Assembly (NCBI GenBank): GCA_036387415.1
Contig: DASVTU010000039.1
Coordinates: 1,290,685-1,354,684 of the forward strand
DNA from: DASVTU01 sp036387415
GTDB taxonomy: Bacteria; Acidobacteriota; Blastocatellia; Pyrinomonadales; Pyrinomonadaceae
Direction: 5' to 3'
DNA: 64,000 nucleotides
This document shows, piece after piece, positions 27,329 through 37,140 of the stretch. The notes beneath the pieces were generated by a model, which did not search any database, was not told the DNA's origin, and saw nothing but the letters and a program-made list of their open reading frames with translations. The translations under genes and the position numbers were made by a program. The stretch's first letter is position 1; each line of letters opens with the position of its first letter.

Positions 27329-27420
27329 GCAGAATGCGGATTGTGGAATGCGAATGAAAAGACAAAATCAGCTTTGTTTTAATTCCGCAACCCGCAATCC
27401 GCAATCCGCAATCAACAATC
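27329..27420. repeat. heptad inverted repeat HR-7
   Basis: The left arm reads AATGCGG, ATTGTGG, AATGCGA. The complement of the right arm reads GATTGCG, GATTGCG, GGTTGCG, GAATTAA. It ends two bases before the start codon of the giant surface protein, which therefore has no ribosome site. Confidence 0.75.
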
Positions 27421-27422
27421 TT

Positions 27423-30400
27423 ATGTCGCACGCCCGCCTCCAACGAATCGTCTGCATCGTCGCCGCGTTGCTCGTCTTGACGACCATCTGCGGGCGCGTC
27501 CACGCGGATGAAACGGACAGGACACTGGCGGGCACAGTTATTTCCAACCGCGCCGAAGCGACCTACTACGACGCATCCGGCGCAGGCTTCTCCACCGTCT
27601 CTCCAACCATTCAAGTCACAGTCCTCTCCGTCTCCGCGCTCGCCGTCACACCCGACGAGACAACGCCCTCCAATACCGTCGCTCCCAACGAGCGCGTCGA
27701 ACGTCTCTTCCGTATCTGCAACGCGGGCAACACCCCAGACCTCTACACCATCACACGCGCCGACGCCTCCGCGCCCGCCGCCATCGCCGCGCTCTATTTC
27801 GACACCGACGCGAGCGGCACCTTCACCGAAGGCGACCGACAGGCAACCGTGGGCGCAGGGATGAGTCCGCGCGTGGCGCGCGGCGCGTGCCTCGGTCTCG
27901 TCGCCCTCGTTGACACCAACGGCATGGCGACAGGTTCGCTTCTGACCATCAGCGTCACGGCGCGTTCCAACGTCTCGGATGCCGTGGGCGGCGCGTCCGA
28001 GGACGACGGCACGATTATCAACACGGTGGGCAGCGGCGCGCGTATCAGTGCGCCGAACGACCCGCGCCTGCCACCGACGAAGTTTGTCGAAAACTCCGCG
28101 CACGTGGTCGCCGCCTACGGGCAGACACTCAACTACATCATCGCCTTCCGCAATAGCGGCGACGTGACTGCACGCCGCGTCGTCCTCATCGACGAATTGC
28201 CCGACGGCCTCGAATACATCGCGGGTTCGCTGCGTCTCGGCGCGCGGAGCCTGACGGATGGGAATGATGGTGACGAAGGCTCCGTCGTCGGTCAGCGCGT
28301 CGAGGTGCGTGTGGGCGAGGTCAAAGTTGACGAACTGGTGCAGGTCGAACTGCGTGCGCGTGTGCGCGTGGGCGTCGCGCCGGGCGTCGGCCTCGTCAAC
28401 CATGCCGACGTGACGGCGGACAACGCCGCGCCGACAACCACGACGAATGCCATTGCCGTCGTCAATCCCTTCGGTCTCGTCTACGAGGCGCGCGGCGGTG
28501 GCGGCGCAACCATCGGCGGCGCGCGTGTCGCGCTCTTGCGTGACAGCACCAACGGCGTCCCGCTCCAACTGCCGCGCGAGGGCGGTTCGGTGCCCAACGA
28601 GCGCAACGAAAATCCTTTTGTGACCGACGGGCAGGGGCGTTGGAATTTCGTGCTTGCGCCCGACCAGACGGGCACGGCGTCCGTCGCCGCTCGTTATTTC
28701 TTGAACGTCACCGCCAACGGCTACCGCTCGCGCATGCTCGAAATCAGCATCACGCCGACGGCGAGCCGCGTCGTCAACGGCGCGTCGCTCTACTCCGTCA
28801 CGGTGCGCGCTATCGACGGGCAACCCATCGCGCAGAACGGCAGTTTCGAGTTGACGGAAGAAAGCGTGACGATTGAAAACCTCGCGGCCTTCGCTTTGAA
28901 CGTGCCGATGTTTGAGGCGACGGCGGTTGAAGTGACGAAATCCGCCGACCGTTCATCGGTCGAAATCGGCGATGTCGTTACCTACCGCGTCGAAGTTCAC
29001 AACACGACCGCCGCGCGGATTGAGAACGCAACGGTGCGCGACCGTCTGCCTGAATCTTTTCATTATGCGGAGGGCACGGCGCGCGTGGAGAATCTGCCCG
29101 CGCCGCCGCGTTCGATTGAACCTGAAATCAAGGGCGGCGAACTCGTCTTCAACGTCGGACAAATCGCCGCTGGTGCGCGCGTCACGCTCATCTATCGTGT
29201 ACGCGTCGGCGCGAATGCGCGCGAAGGCGAACAGTTCAACACGGCAGTCCTCAGCGGCGTCTTCCTGTCGGGCGAAACTGTCAGGACGACTCCGGCGCGT
29301 GCGTCTGTGCGTGTACGTCGCGGCGTCTTCTCGATGCAGCAGTTGATTGTCGGGCGTGTCTTCGAGGACACGAACGGCAACGGCCAGTTCGATGAAGGCG
29401 AGAAGCCCGTCGCGGGCGTGCGTCTCTATTTGAACAACGGCCAGTCGGTCACAACCGATTCCGCAGGCCAGTACAACTTCCCCTCTGTCAACGACGGTTC
29501 GATGGTCATCGCGCTCGACCCCATCACCCTCCCCGATGGCTACGCGCTCGCCAACACTAACCGACGCGACGGCCAGAGTTGGACGCGACTTCTCCGCACG
29601 CCGCTCGGCGGCGGCGCGCTGCTCAGACAGAATTTTGCCCTTCGCGCTCCGGCTAATAACAATAGCGACGCGGCGAATACGAATGGCGACGGCGCGACTC
29701 GCCCGTCCGCGAAGATGAATCTCGCGCAGTCGCAGAGCCAACGCGCCACGTCGATTAACAGCCGCACCGATACCAACGACAAACGCTCGACCACGAAGAA
29801 GATTTCCAACGATGCCGACGGCACTCGCACCAATGCGAACAGCATTTCCGTCGATGCCAACGGCGCGAGCGACGCGGCGAAGCGTCAACCGTCGAACGAC
29901 GGCGCACTTGCGTCTGGTACGTATGAAGTGGCTTCGACGGAGAGAATCGAGCCAGTTGCGCCGGGCGCGGTGTTGATTGTTTCGCCCGCGCAGAACGATG
30001 TCGTGGCGGGCGCGGCGTTGGAGGTTGAAGCGCGCGTGGCGGAAGGTTGGTCGGTGGCGTTGGATGTCGAAGGGACGCGCATCGCGGATTCAAAAATCGC
30101 CATCCGCCGCGTTGACCGCGCCAACAAGATAACGACTTATACGTTTGTCGGCATCAACTTGCGCCCCGGCCCGAACCGCATCAAGGCCACCGCCGTCAGT
30201 CCCGAAGGCGCGTCGCGCGAGACCACTGAGTTGACGGCTTTCGGTCGCGGCCCCGCGCGGCGTCTCGAAGTGGCCGCCGACAAGTCACAACTGAGCGCGG
30301 GCGGACGCGATTCGACGCGCCTTCGCGTGCGCGCCTTCGACGAATGGGGCAACCCCGCGGCTGACGGCGCGGTCGCACTCGAAGTTTCCGCCGGACGTTT

Positions 30401-33215
30401 AGTTGGTAACGACGAAGACGGCGAGCCTAAGACCTCAGATGAGTTGGACGGCGCGGCGACGGCGAGGAATCAAACCAACGGCATGGCGGGCGAATCAGTC
30501 GGAAGCGGTGCGAGCCAGCAGGTCGTCGCGCTCAAAAACGGCGCAGGCGAAATCACGCTCGTTGCCGACAACAAGACGGGCGCGGCTGACGTGCGCGCCA
30601 CAACGGGCACGATTGAGGCGCGTACCAAAGTTCAAATCACACCGGAGATTCGTCCTTCGATTCTGGTCGGCCTGGCGCAGTTGTCGGTTGGTTCCGCCGC
30701 GCCCGAAATGTCCTTGCGCGAGACGGATGGCAACACGTCGAGCCGCATCGCCTTCTTCTATCGCGGCTCGTTCTTCGGCAACAACCTCTTGACGCTCGCC
30801 TATGATAGCCAGCGTCCGCTCAACCGTCAGGGAGGCCGTGACCGTCTATTCCAACTCGACCCGCTTGAACGCGCCTATCCCATCTTCGGCGATTCGTCTA
30901 CGCGCTACGAAGACGCGCAATCGAATTCCAAACTCTACGCGCGCCTTGACCGTGGCCGCTCGTTTCTCCTCTTTGGCGATTTCGAGACCGAGCACCGCGA
31001 CCTCGCGCTCGCAGGTTATTCGCGCAAACTCACGGGCGTCAAAGCGCACATCGAAAACAGTCGCGGCGACTATGTTTCCGTGACGGGCGCGCGTCCCGAC
31101 ACGGCGTTTGCGCGCGACGTTTTCGCGGGCGGCGGCTTAGGTGTTGCGCGTCTGACGTACACGGAGATTCTGCCCGGTTCCGAGCAGGTCGTTATCGAAG
31201 TGCGCGACCGACGCAACCCCGAAATCATCCTCTCGCGCGAATCGCTCATCCGCTCGATTGACTACAACCTCGACCCCAACATCGGCGAAATCTTTTTCCT
31301 TCGCCCCATTTCATCTTTTGATTACGCGCTCAATCTCGTACAGGTCGTCGTCACCTACGAGCACCGCGCGGGCGATATGTCGTCGGCGGTCTATACGGGA
31401 CGCGCGGTGAAAAATTTCGAGGGCGCGGGTCTACGTCTCGGCGTGTCGGTGGTTGACCAGAAGCAGGCGGATTATGGTTCGTTCGTGCTCGGCGGCGTCG
31501 ATGCGGAGAAGAGGTTGCCGCGCGGCGGGACGGTGCAGTTCGAGTACGCGATGAGTCGCGGGCAAGTCGGCTTCACGGGCAATCTTTTCGGCGCGGAGGG
31601 CAACAACAACGCGCAGCACAACGGCAGCGCCTATCGCGTCGAACTCAACCAACCGCTCGGCTACAAGGACGGCACGGTGCGCGCGAGTTTTGCACGTGCG
31701 GGCGCGAATTTCCTCAACCCCTTCGGCGCAACCGTGACACCCGGCTCGCAACGCGCACACGTCGGCGTCGATTTGAAGATGCGTCGCTCGTCGCTCTTTA
31801 GTTTCGGCGTGACGGACGAACGCAACCACACCGCGAACGTCAACAATCGTCGTCTCACGGGTTCGTTCAACTGGATGGAGACGTGGAGCGACCGCGTACG
31901 CACCACCGTCGGATACGACATGCGCCGCTACAGCGACGACATCTCCGGCAACGACACCAACTCCAACCTCATCACCGCCGGAGTCGAATGGCAGGCCACA
32001 GACAAACTCCAACTCTCCGTCCGGCGCGAACAGAATCTCGGCGAAGCCGACCCGACCTACCCGAACCAGACCACGCTCGCCGCCAACTATCAATGGAATC
32101 AGTGGGCACGTCTTTTCTTCACGCAACGACTCGCCGCCGCGCCCATCGTCCCCATCAGCGACGCGGGTGCGACCGGATTCGCCGCTTCCGGCGCGCGACG
32201 CGAAACCGCCATCGGCATCGAGACGCGTCTCGGTCGCTACACCAATCTCGTCAGCCGTTATCAACTGGAAAACGGCATCAATGGCTCAGACAGCTTTGCC
32301 ATTATCGGCCTCCAAAATCGTCTGCCCGTCCGCTCTAACCTCTCGCTCGAACTCGGCTACGAGCGCGGCTTTCATCTCGCGGGCGCGGGCGAAAGTTTCA
32401 ACGCCGCGACGCTCGGCTTCTCCTGGCAACCCACGGACAACTTCCGCACCAACGGACGCTACGAACTCCGCGACCGACTCGGTCTCGCCCACACCATGAC
32501 GTTTGCGGCGGCGGGTCGTCTCGCCGATAACCTGACGGCGCTCGCGCGCGTCCAGATGTCGAGCGCCAGCTTCAACGAGCGCGACAACTCATCCTTCAAC
32601 GCTACCGCCTCGCTCGCATGGCGTCCGCTCCACACAGACCGCTTCGGCTGGCTCTTTACCTACACGCGCCGCGACCTCTTTCACGACGGCGCAGGGCTGG
32701 ACGGACACGGCTCGACCCGCGACCGCTCCGACACGCTCTCGACCGATGCCTACATGCAGGCGACGCGCGAACTCGAACTCTACGCGCGCTTCGCGCTCAA
32801 GTTCGGACAGTCCGCCACGCCCGACCTCGCCAGCGTCTCGTCGCTCACCTATCTCATGCAGGGTCGCGCCGTCTATCGTCTCGGCCAGTACGTCGATGCG
32901 GCGGGCGAAGTCCGCATGCTCGTCCAGCCATCGAGCCTCACGCGTCGCACCTCCTACGGCGCGGAACTCGGTTTCTGGGTCATGCCCGACCTGCGCGTTG
33001 GCGGCGGCTACAACTTCACAGGCGCATCCGAGCCGACGGGCAGCCTCGTCAATAGCGGACGGCGCGGCTTCTATTTCACCATCTCTTCCAAACTCTCCAA
33101 CCTCTTCGACCTCTTCGGCACCTCCTCTCCCGCCACCGCTGACGGAACATCCAACGGCGGCGCGACAGGCCAGAGCGAAGCACAAAAGAGCACGCAGGCA
33201 ACGCCGCAAAATTGA
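27423..33215 (+). CDS. giant DUF11/SdrD-B-like/Ig-like protein with C-terminal outer-membrane barrel
   Basis: 1930 aa. Signal peptide 1-28 (MSHARLQRIVCIVAALLVLT). DUF11 domains lie near 215-330 and 495-610. A SdrD-B/Cna-B-like domain comes next (VGRVFEDTNGNGQFDEGEKP, about 640-690), then a low-complexity Asn/Thr/Asp linker (742-826) and Ig-like modules (about 836-1070). From about 1080 to 1930 the sequence alternates polar and hydrophobic residues with aromatic girdles and periodic FxxxY strands, as in a large beta barrel. This reads as an outer-membrane protein carrying a long exposed or periplasmic arm. A weak alternative is a barrel with an N-terminal passenger of the intimin type. No ribosome site; HR-7 abuts the start. 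Confidence 0.8.
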   Translation: MSHARLQRIVCIVAALLVLTTICGRVHADETDRTLAGTVISNRAEATYYDASGAGFSTVSPTIQVTVLSVSALAVTPDETTPSNTVAPNERVERLFRICNAGNTPDLYTITRADASAPAAIAALYFDTDASGTFTEGDRQATVGAGMSPRVARGACLGLVALVDTNGMATGSLLTISVTARSNVSDAVGGASEDDGTIINTVGSGARISAPNDPRLPPTKFVENSAHVVAAYGQTLNYIIAFRNSGDVTARRVVLIDELPDGLEYIAGSLRLGARSLTDGNDGDEGSVVGQRVEVRVGEVKVDELVQVELRARVRVGVAPGVGLVNHADVTADNAAPTTTTNAIAVVNPFGLVYEARGGGGATIGGARVALLRDSTNGVPLQLPREGGSVPNERNENPFVTDGQGRWNFVLAPDQTGTASVAARYFLNVTANGYRSRMLEISITPTASRVVNGASLYSVTVRAIDGQPIAQNGSFELTEESVTIENLAAFALNVPMFEATAVEVTKSADRSSVEIGDVVTYRVEVHNTTAARIENATVRDRLPESFHYAEGTARVENLPAPPRSIEPEIKGGELVFNVGQIAAGARVTLIYRVRVGANAREGEQFNTAVLSGVFLSGETVRTTPARASVRVRRGVFSMQQLIVGRVFEDTNGNGQFDEGEKPVAGVRLYLNNGQSVTTDSAGQYNFPSVNDGSMVIALDPITLPDGYALANTNRRDGQSWTRLLRTPLGGGALLRQNFALRAPANNNSDAANTNGDGATRPSAKMNLAQSQSQRATSINSRTDTNDKRSTTKKISNDADGTRTNANSISVDANGASDAAKRQPSNDGALASGTYEVASTERIEPVAPGAVLIVSPAQNDVVAGAALEVEARVAEGWSVALDVEGTRIADSKIAIRRVDRANKITTYTFVGINLRPGPNRIKATAVSPEGASRETTELTAFGRGPARRLEVAADKSQLSAGGRDSTRLRVRAFDEWGNPAADGAVALEVSAGRLVGNDEDGEPKTSDELDGAATARNQTNGMAGESVGSGASQQVVALKNGAGEITLVADNKTGAADVRATTGTIEARTKVQITPEIRPSILVGLAQLSVGSAAPEMSLRETDGNTSSRIAFFYRGSFFGNNLLTLAYDSQRPLNRQGGRDRLFQLDPLERAYPIFGDSSTRYEDAQSNSKLYARLDRGRSFLLFGDFETEHRDLALAGYSRKLTGVKAHIENSRGDYVSVTGARPDTAFARDVFAGGGLGVARLTYTEILPGSEQVVIEVRDRRNPEIILSRESLIRSIDYNLDPNIGEIFFLRPISSFDYALNLVQVVVTYEHRAGDMSSAVYTGRAVKNFEGAGLRLGVSVVDQKQADYGSFVLGGVDAEKRLPRGGTVQFEYAMSRGQVGFTGNLFGAEGNNNAQHNGSAYRVELNQPLGYKDGTVRASFARAGANFLNPFGATVTPGSQRAHVGVDLKMRRSSLFSFGVTDERNHTANVNNRRLTGSFNWMETWSDRVRTTVGYDMRRYSDDISGNDTNSNLITAGVEWQATDKLQLSVRREQNLGEADPTYPNQTTLAANYQWNQWARLFFTQRLAAAPIVPISDAGATGFAASGARRETAIGIETRLGRYTNLVSRYQLENGINGSDSFAIIGLQNRLPVRSNLSLELGYERGFHLAGAGESFNAATLGFSWQPTDNFRTNGRYELRDRLGLAHTMTFAAAGRLADNLTALARVQMSSASFNERDNSSFNATASLAWRPLHTDRFGWLFTYTRRDLFHDGAGLDGHGSTRDRSDTLSTDAYMQATRELELYARFALKFGQSATPDLASVSSLTYLMQGRAVYRLGQYVDAAGEVRMLVQPSSLTRRTSYGAELGFWVMPDLRVGGGYNFTGASEPTGSLVNSGRRGFYFTISSKLSNLFDLFGTSSPATADGTSNGGATGQSEAQKSTQATPQN

Positions 33216-33292
33216 AGGACGCGCCGGACGTTTCCTCTCTTCGTCAACGTTTACCGGCAGAGAAATCCTAACCTCGGAGCAGAACACGAAAC

Positions 33293-34630
33293 ATGGGTTA
33301 CGCCGTGACAATCAAACAGATGCTTGCGAACGTGTTCAGGCACATGCCTATCCCGTTCTCGCATCGTGGGACGCGAGCGTTCTTCGTGCGCCTCTGTCTG
33401 TTGGTGCTCTTTCTCTCGGTCGCCACTGTAGCCGCTCAAGCGCAATTGAGCATCACGCCCTCGACGTGGAATGTCATCGGTCTGGACAGCAACAATGTTA
33501 TGGATGGCCCGAACGTATTCCCCACCGGCGTGCGCGCCTGCAACGTAGGCGGGGTCGCCCTCACCAACGTCACCGGCACCCTCGTCTGGGACTCGTTCAA
33601 CCAGTACATCACTCTCGCCAATTCGAGCACCGTGACGTTTCCCACGCTGGCCGCCGGTGCATGTACGGAAATCTTTTTCAACGTGCAAATCACGCGCACG
33701 ACGCTGGCCTACAACGCGACGCGTCGCTTCTATATCACCGTCAGCGCAGACAACGCCGCGCCCGTCAGCACCACGACGCCGCGCGAGATTTACGTCGAAA
33801 AACTCGTCTCGCAGAACCGCAACGAAACCAGAACCCTAACCGGCCCCTCCTCTGTTATCGTCGGCCAAACTTATACCTATGTGATGACCGGCAAAACCGC
33901 GACGGGCGGCTATGAGCAGTTGGTGGACTTTCTCACCTTCTCAAACAGCATCTTTCAGATTATCTCCATCGCCTCCGTATACACCGCCCCAACCGGCGCG
34001 ACCAATAACCAGACCTACGCCGACGCCTGCGGCTGGCAGAACAACCCTCAGTTGGCGAGCTATCGAAGCTGCGTCGGCCCGGCCAACTACTCCGGCGGCA
34101 AGGCGGGCGGCGACATTCAAACCACCTACACCGTGAAGGTCATCGGCGCGGGTACGATTACCCTCGACTCCATCATCTACGACTTCTCCGGCAGCAGTTA
34201 TCACTACGGCAGCAGCGTCTCTCCGCTAAGCGTCACGGCGCGCATGCCACCCAACATCTCGCTCGTCAAATCCGCTCTTCCGAACGCGACAGTGCTCCCC
34301 GGCGGAGACATCGTCTACACCATCAACTTCACGAACATCGGCGGCACACCAGCCACCAACTTCGTCATCACCGACCAGATTCCAGCCAACACCGATTTCA
34401 AAATCGGCTCTCCCACCACCAGCCCCGGCACCACCGGACTCACCGCCGCCGTCTCCTATTCAAACGACGGCGGCACGACGTGGACTTACACGCCCACAAG
34501 CGGCGCAGGCGGCGCGCCCGCAGGCTACGACCGCGCACTGACCCACGTCCGTTGGAGTTTTACGGGGAATTTAACCTCCGCTTCGCCCAACAATACGGGC
34601 AGCGTCGCCTTCACCGTCCGCGTTCGCTAA
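33293..34630 (+). CDS. secreted DUF11-type protein, 445 aa
   Basis: 445 aa with a long N-terminal signal region (FFVRLCLLVLFLSVATVAAQ, cleavage after AQA near residue 50). A beta-rich domain fills residues about 52-315, with single cysteines near 77, 128, 248 and 262. A DUF11 domain follows from 323 (LVKSALPNATVLPGGDIVYT), ending in SVAFTVRVR. The start could instead be the ATG at 33344. It follows the giant barrel protein by 77 bp and is probably co-transcribed. Confidence 0.75.
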   Translation: MGYAVTIKQMLANVFRHMPIPFSHRGTRAFFVRLCLLVLFLSVATVAAQAQLSITPSTWNVIGLDSNNVMDGPNVFPTGVRACNVGGVALTNVTGTLVWDSFNQYITLANSSTVTFPTLAAGACTEIFFNVQITRTTLAYNATRRFYITVSADNAAPVSTTTPREIYVEKLVSQNRNETRTLTGPSSVIVGQTYTYVMTGKTATGGYEQLVDFLTFSNSIFQIISIASVYTAPTGATNNQTYADACGWQNNPQLASYRSCVGPANYSGGKAGGDIQTTYTVKVIGAGTITLDSIIYDFSGSSYHYGSSVSPLSVTARMPPNISLVKSALPNATVLPGGDIVYTINFTNIGGTPATNFVITDQIPANTDFKIGSPTTSPGTTGLTAAVSYSNDGGTTWTYTPTSGAGGAPAGYDRALTHVRWSFTGNLTSASPNNTGSVAFTVRVR

Positions 34631-34996
34631 AGCAAATTGTCTTGCGGCGGCGAGTTTTGAAATGCATCATAAAGCGAATCGTAATTGAAGATAGATGTTC
34701 ACGGTTTGAATTTCAGGTGTTATATTTAAAGCGAGCCACGTTCAGGCCGTGTTCGTCGGCTCTTAAACTTTGCAACTCCGCAGCGACATTCAATCTCACC
34801 ACCTCATAACGGGTCAGCCGTCGGAGTTTTATTTCATAGGAGAGGCGCAGTTTCTACCTCACAAATTCTTCTAAACTTTTCATGCTCGCCGTTCTTTCAT
34901 GCGAACTTCGTGAAGATGGCAGACGACGAGTAAGAGTGTAGCGCGCGAGCGCGATGGCTCTGATGATGTTGGAAGAATGCGGCGTCGAAACATGCG
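34631..34996. other. intergenic region, 366 bp
   Basis: No heptad element, hairpin or clear promoter was found here. The AT-rich stretch near 34700-34735 could hold the promoter of the 658-aa gene. No gene is supported. Confidence 0.4.
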
Positions 34997-36973
34997 GTGG
35001 TGAGAACAAGTTCAAAGGGAATAGTTGTCTCTGTTCTGCTCGCTCTGGCGTCGGTGTGTCTCTGCGCGCACGTCTCCGTCGAGGCGCAGGTCGTGCGTCC
35101 CTTCACCGCGCGCTTCGCTACCAACGACACGGGCGACCTCGTTCTCGTCGGCAACACGCTCATCTCCTGTCAATCAACCGAAAGCGCCTGCGCCAACGCG
35201 CGCAACGGCACGGGCACGACTCTCGACAACAACGACTTCCGCATGCGTTTCGTCGATGTGGACGGCGACGCGACCACCTTCAATTCGAGTCAGGCGACCT
35301 TGACGCTGCCCGCCGGGGCGACCGTCCTCTGGGCTGGCCTCTACTGGGGTGCCGACACGACTGCGGGGGGTGGAGGCGGCGCTGCCGCCGCGCCCAATGC
35401 TGCCCTCAACAATCAGGTACGCTTCTCCACGCCCGCCGCCGCCTATCAAACCCTCATCGCCTCGCAACTCGACGCCAACACCAATAACGGCAACGACTAT
35501 CACGCCTTCGCCGATGTCACCGCGCTCGTCCAAACAGCCGGGAGCGGCAACTACCGCGTCGCCAACGTGCAGTCGGGCACGGGGCAGGACAGACAGGCGG
35601 GCTGGTCGCTCATCGTCGCCTACCGCAGCCCGACATTGCCATCGCGCAACATCACCGTCTTCGACGGCTTCGCCACCGTCAACTCGTTTCTTCCGTCTCT
35701 CAGCATCAACGTCTCCGGCTTCCGCACGCCGTCGAGCGGCGCGGTCAACACGCACGTCGGTTCCGTCGTCTACGAAGGCGACCGCAGCCGCACCGGCGAC
35801 CAGATACAACTCAACACCACCGTCCTCTCCGACGCGCTCAATCCCAACAACAATTTCTTCAACAGCGCCATCACACGCCTCGGCGCAAACTTCAGCGCCA
35901 AGAACCCCAACTACGTCAACCAACTCGGCTACGACATCGACGACGTGAACGCCAGCGGCGTCCTCCCCAACGGCGCGACCAGCGCCGACATCACGCTTCG
36001 CACCACCAACAGCACCAACACCTTGACCGCCGAATTTTATTACGTCGGCGTCGTCACCTTCGTCACAGACATTTACGCGCCCATCGTCCGTGGCAACATC
36101 ACCAAGACCGTCACAGATGTGAACGGCGGTGTCGTCGCTCCCGGCGACGTTCTGGAATACACCCTCACCGTCTCAAACACAGGCACCGATGCGTCCGTCA
36201 ACATGGTGCTCACAGACCCTATCCCCGCCAACACCACGTTCGTCCCCGGAAGCCTTGAGATTACGGCGGGCGCGAATCTCGGCGTCAAAACCGACGCCGC
36301 CGCCGACGACCAGGCCGAACACGATGCCGCCCTCAACCGTCTCATCTTTCGCCTCGGCACAGGCGCAAACGCCACCGTCGGCGGCTCGCTCGCCACCAAC
36401 GAATCGACCACGCTCCGCTTCCACGTCACCGTCAACGCAGACACCTTCCACAACACCGTCATCTCCAATCAAGCGACCATCAACTACAACAGCGCCACCC
36501 TCGGCACGCCCCACACAGACCAGAGCGACGGCGACCCTGCCACCGCCGGAGAACAACCCACCAACACAACCGTCACCACGCCGCCCCGCGTCGAACTCGT
36601 CAAATCCGCCACCACCAACGGCACGCCGCGCCCCGGCATTGACATCACCTATACCATCAATTTCAGCAACGCCAACGGCGCACGCGCCGCCACCTCCCTC
36701 ATCATCGCCGACAAAATCCCCGCCGACACCGAATACAAACTCGGTGCCGTCACCTACAACCCCGGCACCACCGGACTCGCCGCGCCCATCGTCGAATACA
36801 CAAACCTCCCACGCCTCTCCGGCGACGACCCGCCCACGCCCTGGGTCAACTACACCCCAACAGGCGCACCCAACACCTACGACAACCAAATCACCTACGT
36901 CCGTTTCCGCTTCACCGGAACCTTCAACCCCAACACCTCCGGCAGCATCTCCTTCACCGTCCGCATCCGCTAA
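34997..36973 (+). CDS. secreted DUF11-type protein with DUF3344-like N-terminal domain, 658 aa
   Basis: 658 aa from a GTG at 34997 (no better start in frame). Signal peptide to about residue 30 (CAHVSVEAQ). Residues about 30-350 resemble the jelly-roll-like domain that precedes DUF11 repeats in other proteins (ATVLWAGLYWGADT, QAGWSLIVAYRSPTLPSRNI). DUF11 repeats start near 365 (DVLEYTLTVSNTG) and 532 (VELVKSATTNGTPRPGIDIT). The second is closely related to the DUF11 domain of the 445-aa protein, and both end in FTVR(V/I)R. Last member of the cluster. Confidence 0.78.
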   Translation: MVRTSSKGIVVSVLLALASVCLCAHVSVEAQVVRPFTARFATNDTGDLVLVGNTLISCQSTESACANARNGTGTTLDNNDFRMRFVDVDGDATTFNSSQATLTLPAGATVLWAGLYWGADTTAGGGGGAAAAPNAALNNQVRFSTPAAAYQTLIASQLDANTNNGNDYHAFADVTALVQTAGSGNYRVANVQSGTGQDRQAGWSLIVAYRSPTLPSRNITVFDGFATVNSFLPSLSINVSGFRTPSSGAVNTHVGSVVYEGDRSRTGDQIQLNTTVLSDALNPNNNFFNSAITRLGANFSAKNPNYVNQLGYDIDDVNASGVLPNGATSADITLRTTNSTNTLTAEFYYVGVVTFVTDIYAPIVRGNITKTVTDVNGGVVAPGDVLEYTLTVSNTGTDASVNMVLTDPIPANTTFVPGSLEITAGANLGVKTDAAADDQAEHDAALNRLIFRLGTGANATVGGSLATNESTTLRFHVTVNADTFHNTVISNQATINYNSATLGTPHTDQSDGDPATAGEQPTNTTVTTPPRVELVKSATTNGTPRPGIDITYTINFSNANGARAATSLIIADKIPADTEYKLGAVTYNPGTTGLAAPIVEYTNLPRLSGDDPPTPWVNYTPTGAPNTYDNQITYVRFRFTGTFNPNTSGSISFTVRIR

Positions 36974-37140
36974 ACAGCTTTGCCTTTAACTACGACACTC
37001 ATCCCTGCACGAACAGTGCCGGGAGTGGAATATTATCTGCCCGTACTTTTTGTGTCTGGGGATGAAATAGTTGTGGCGCGGGGCGTGGTGGGGCGTAGTT
37101 GTTCGTGGGACATGCGGGTTGTGGTAGAGTTAAGGGACAC

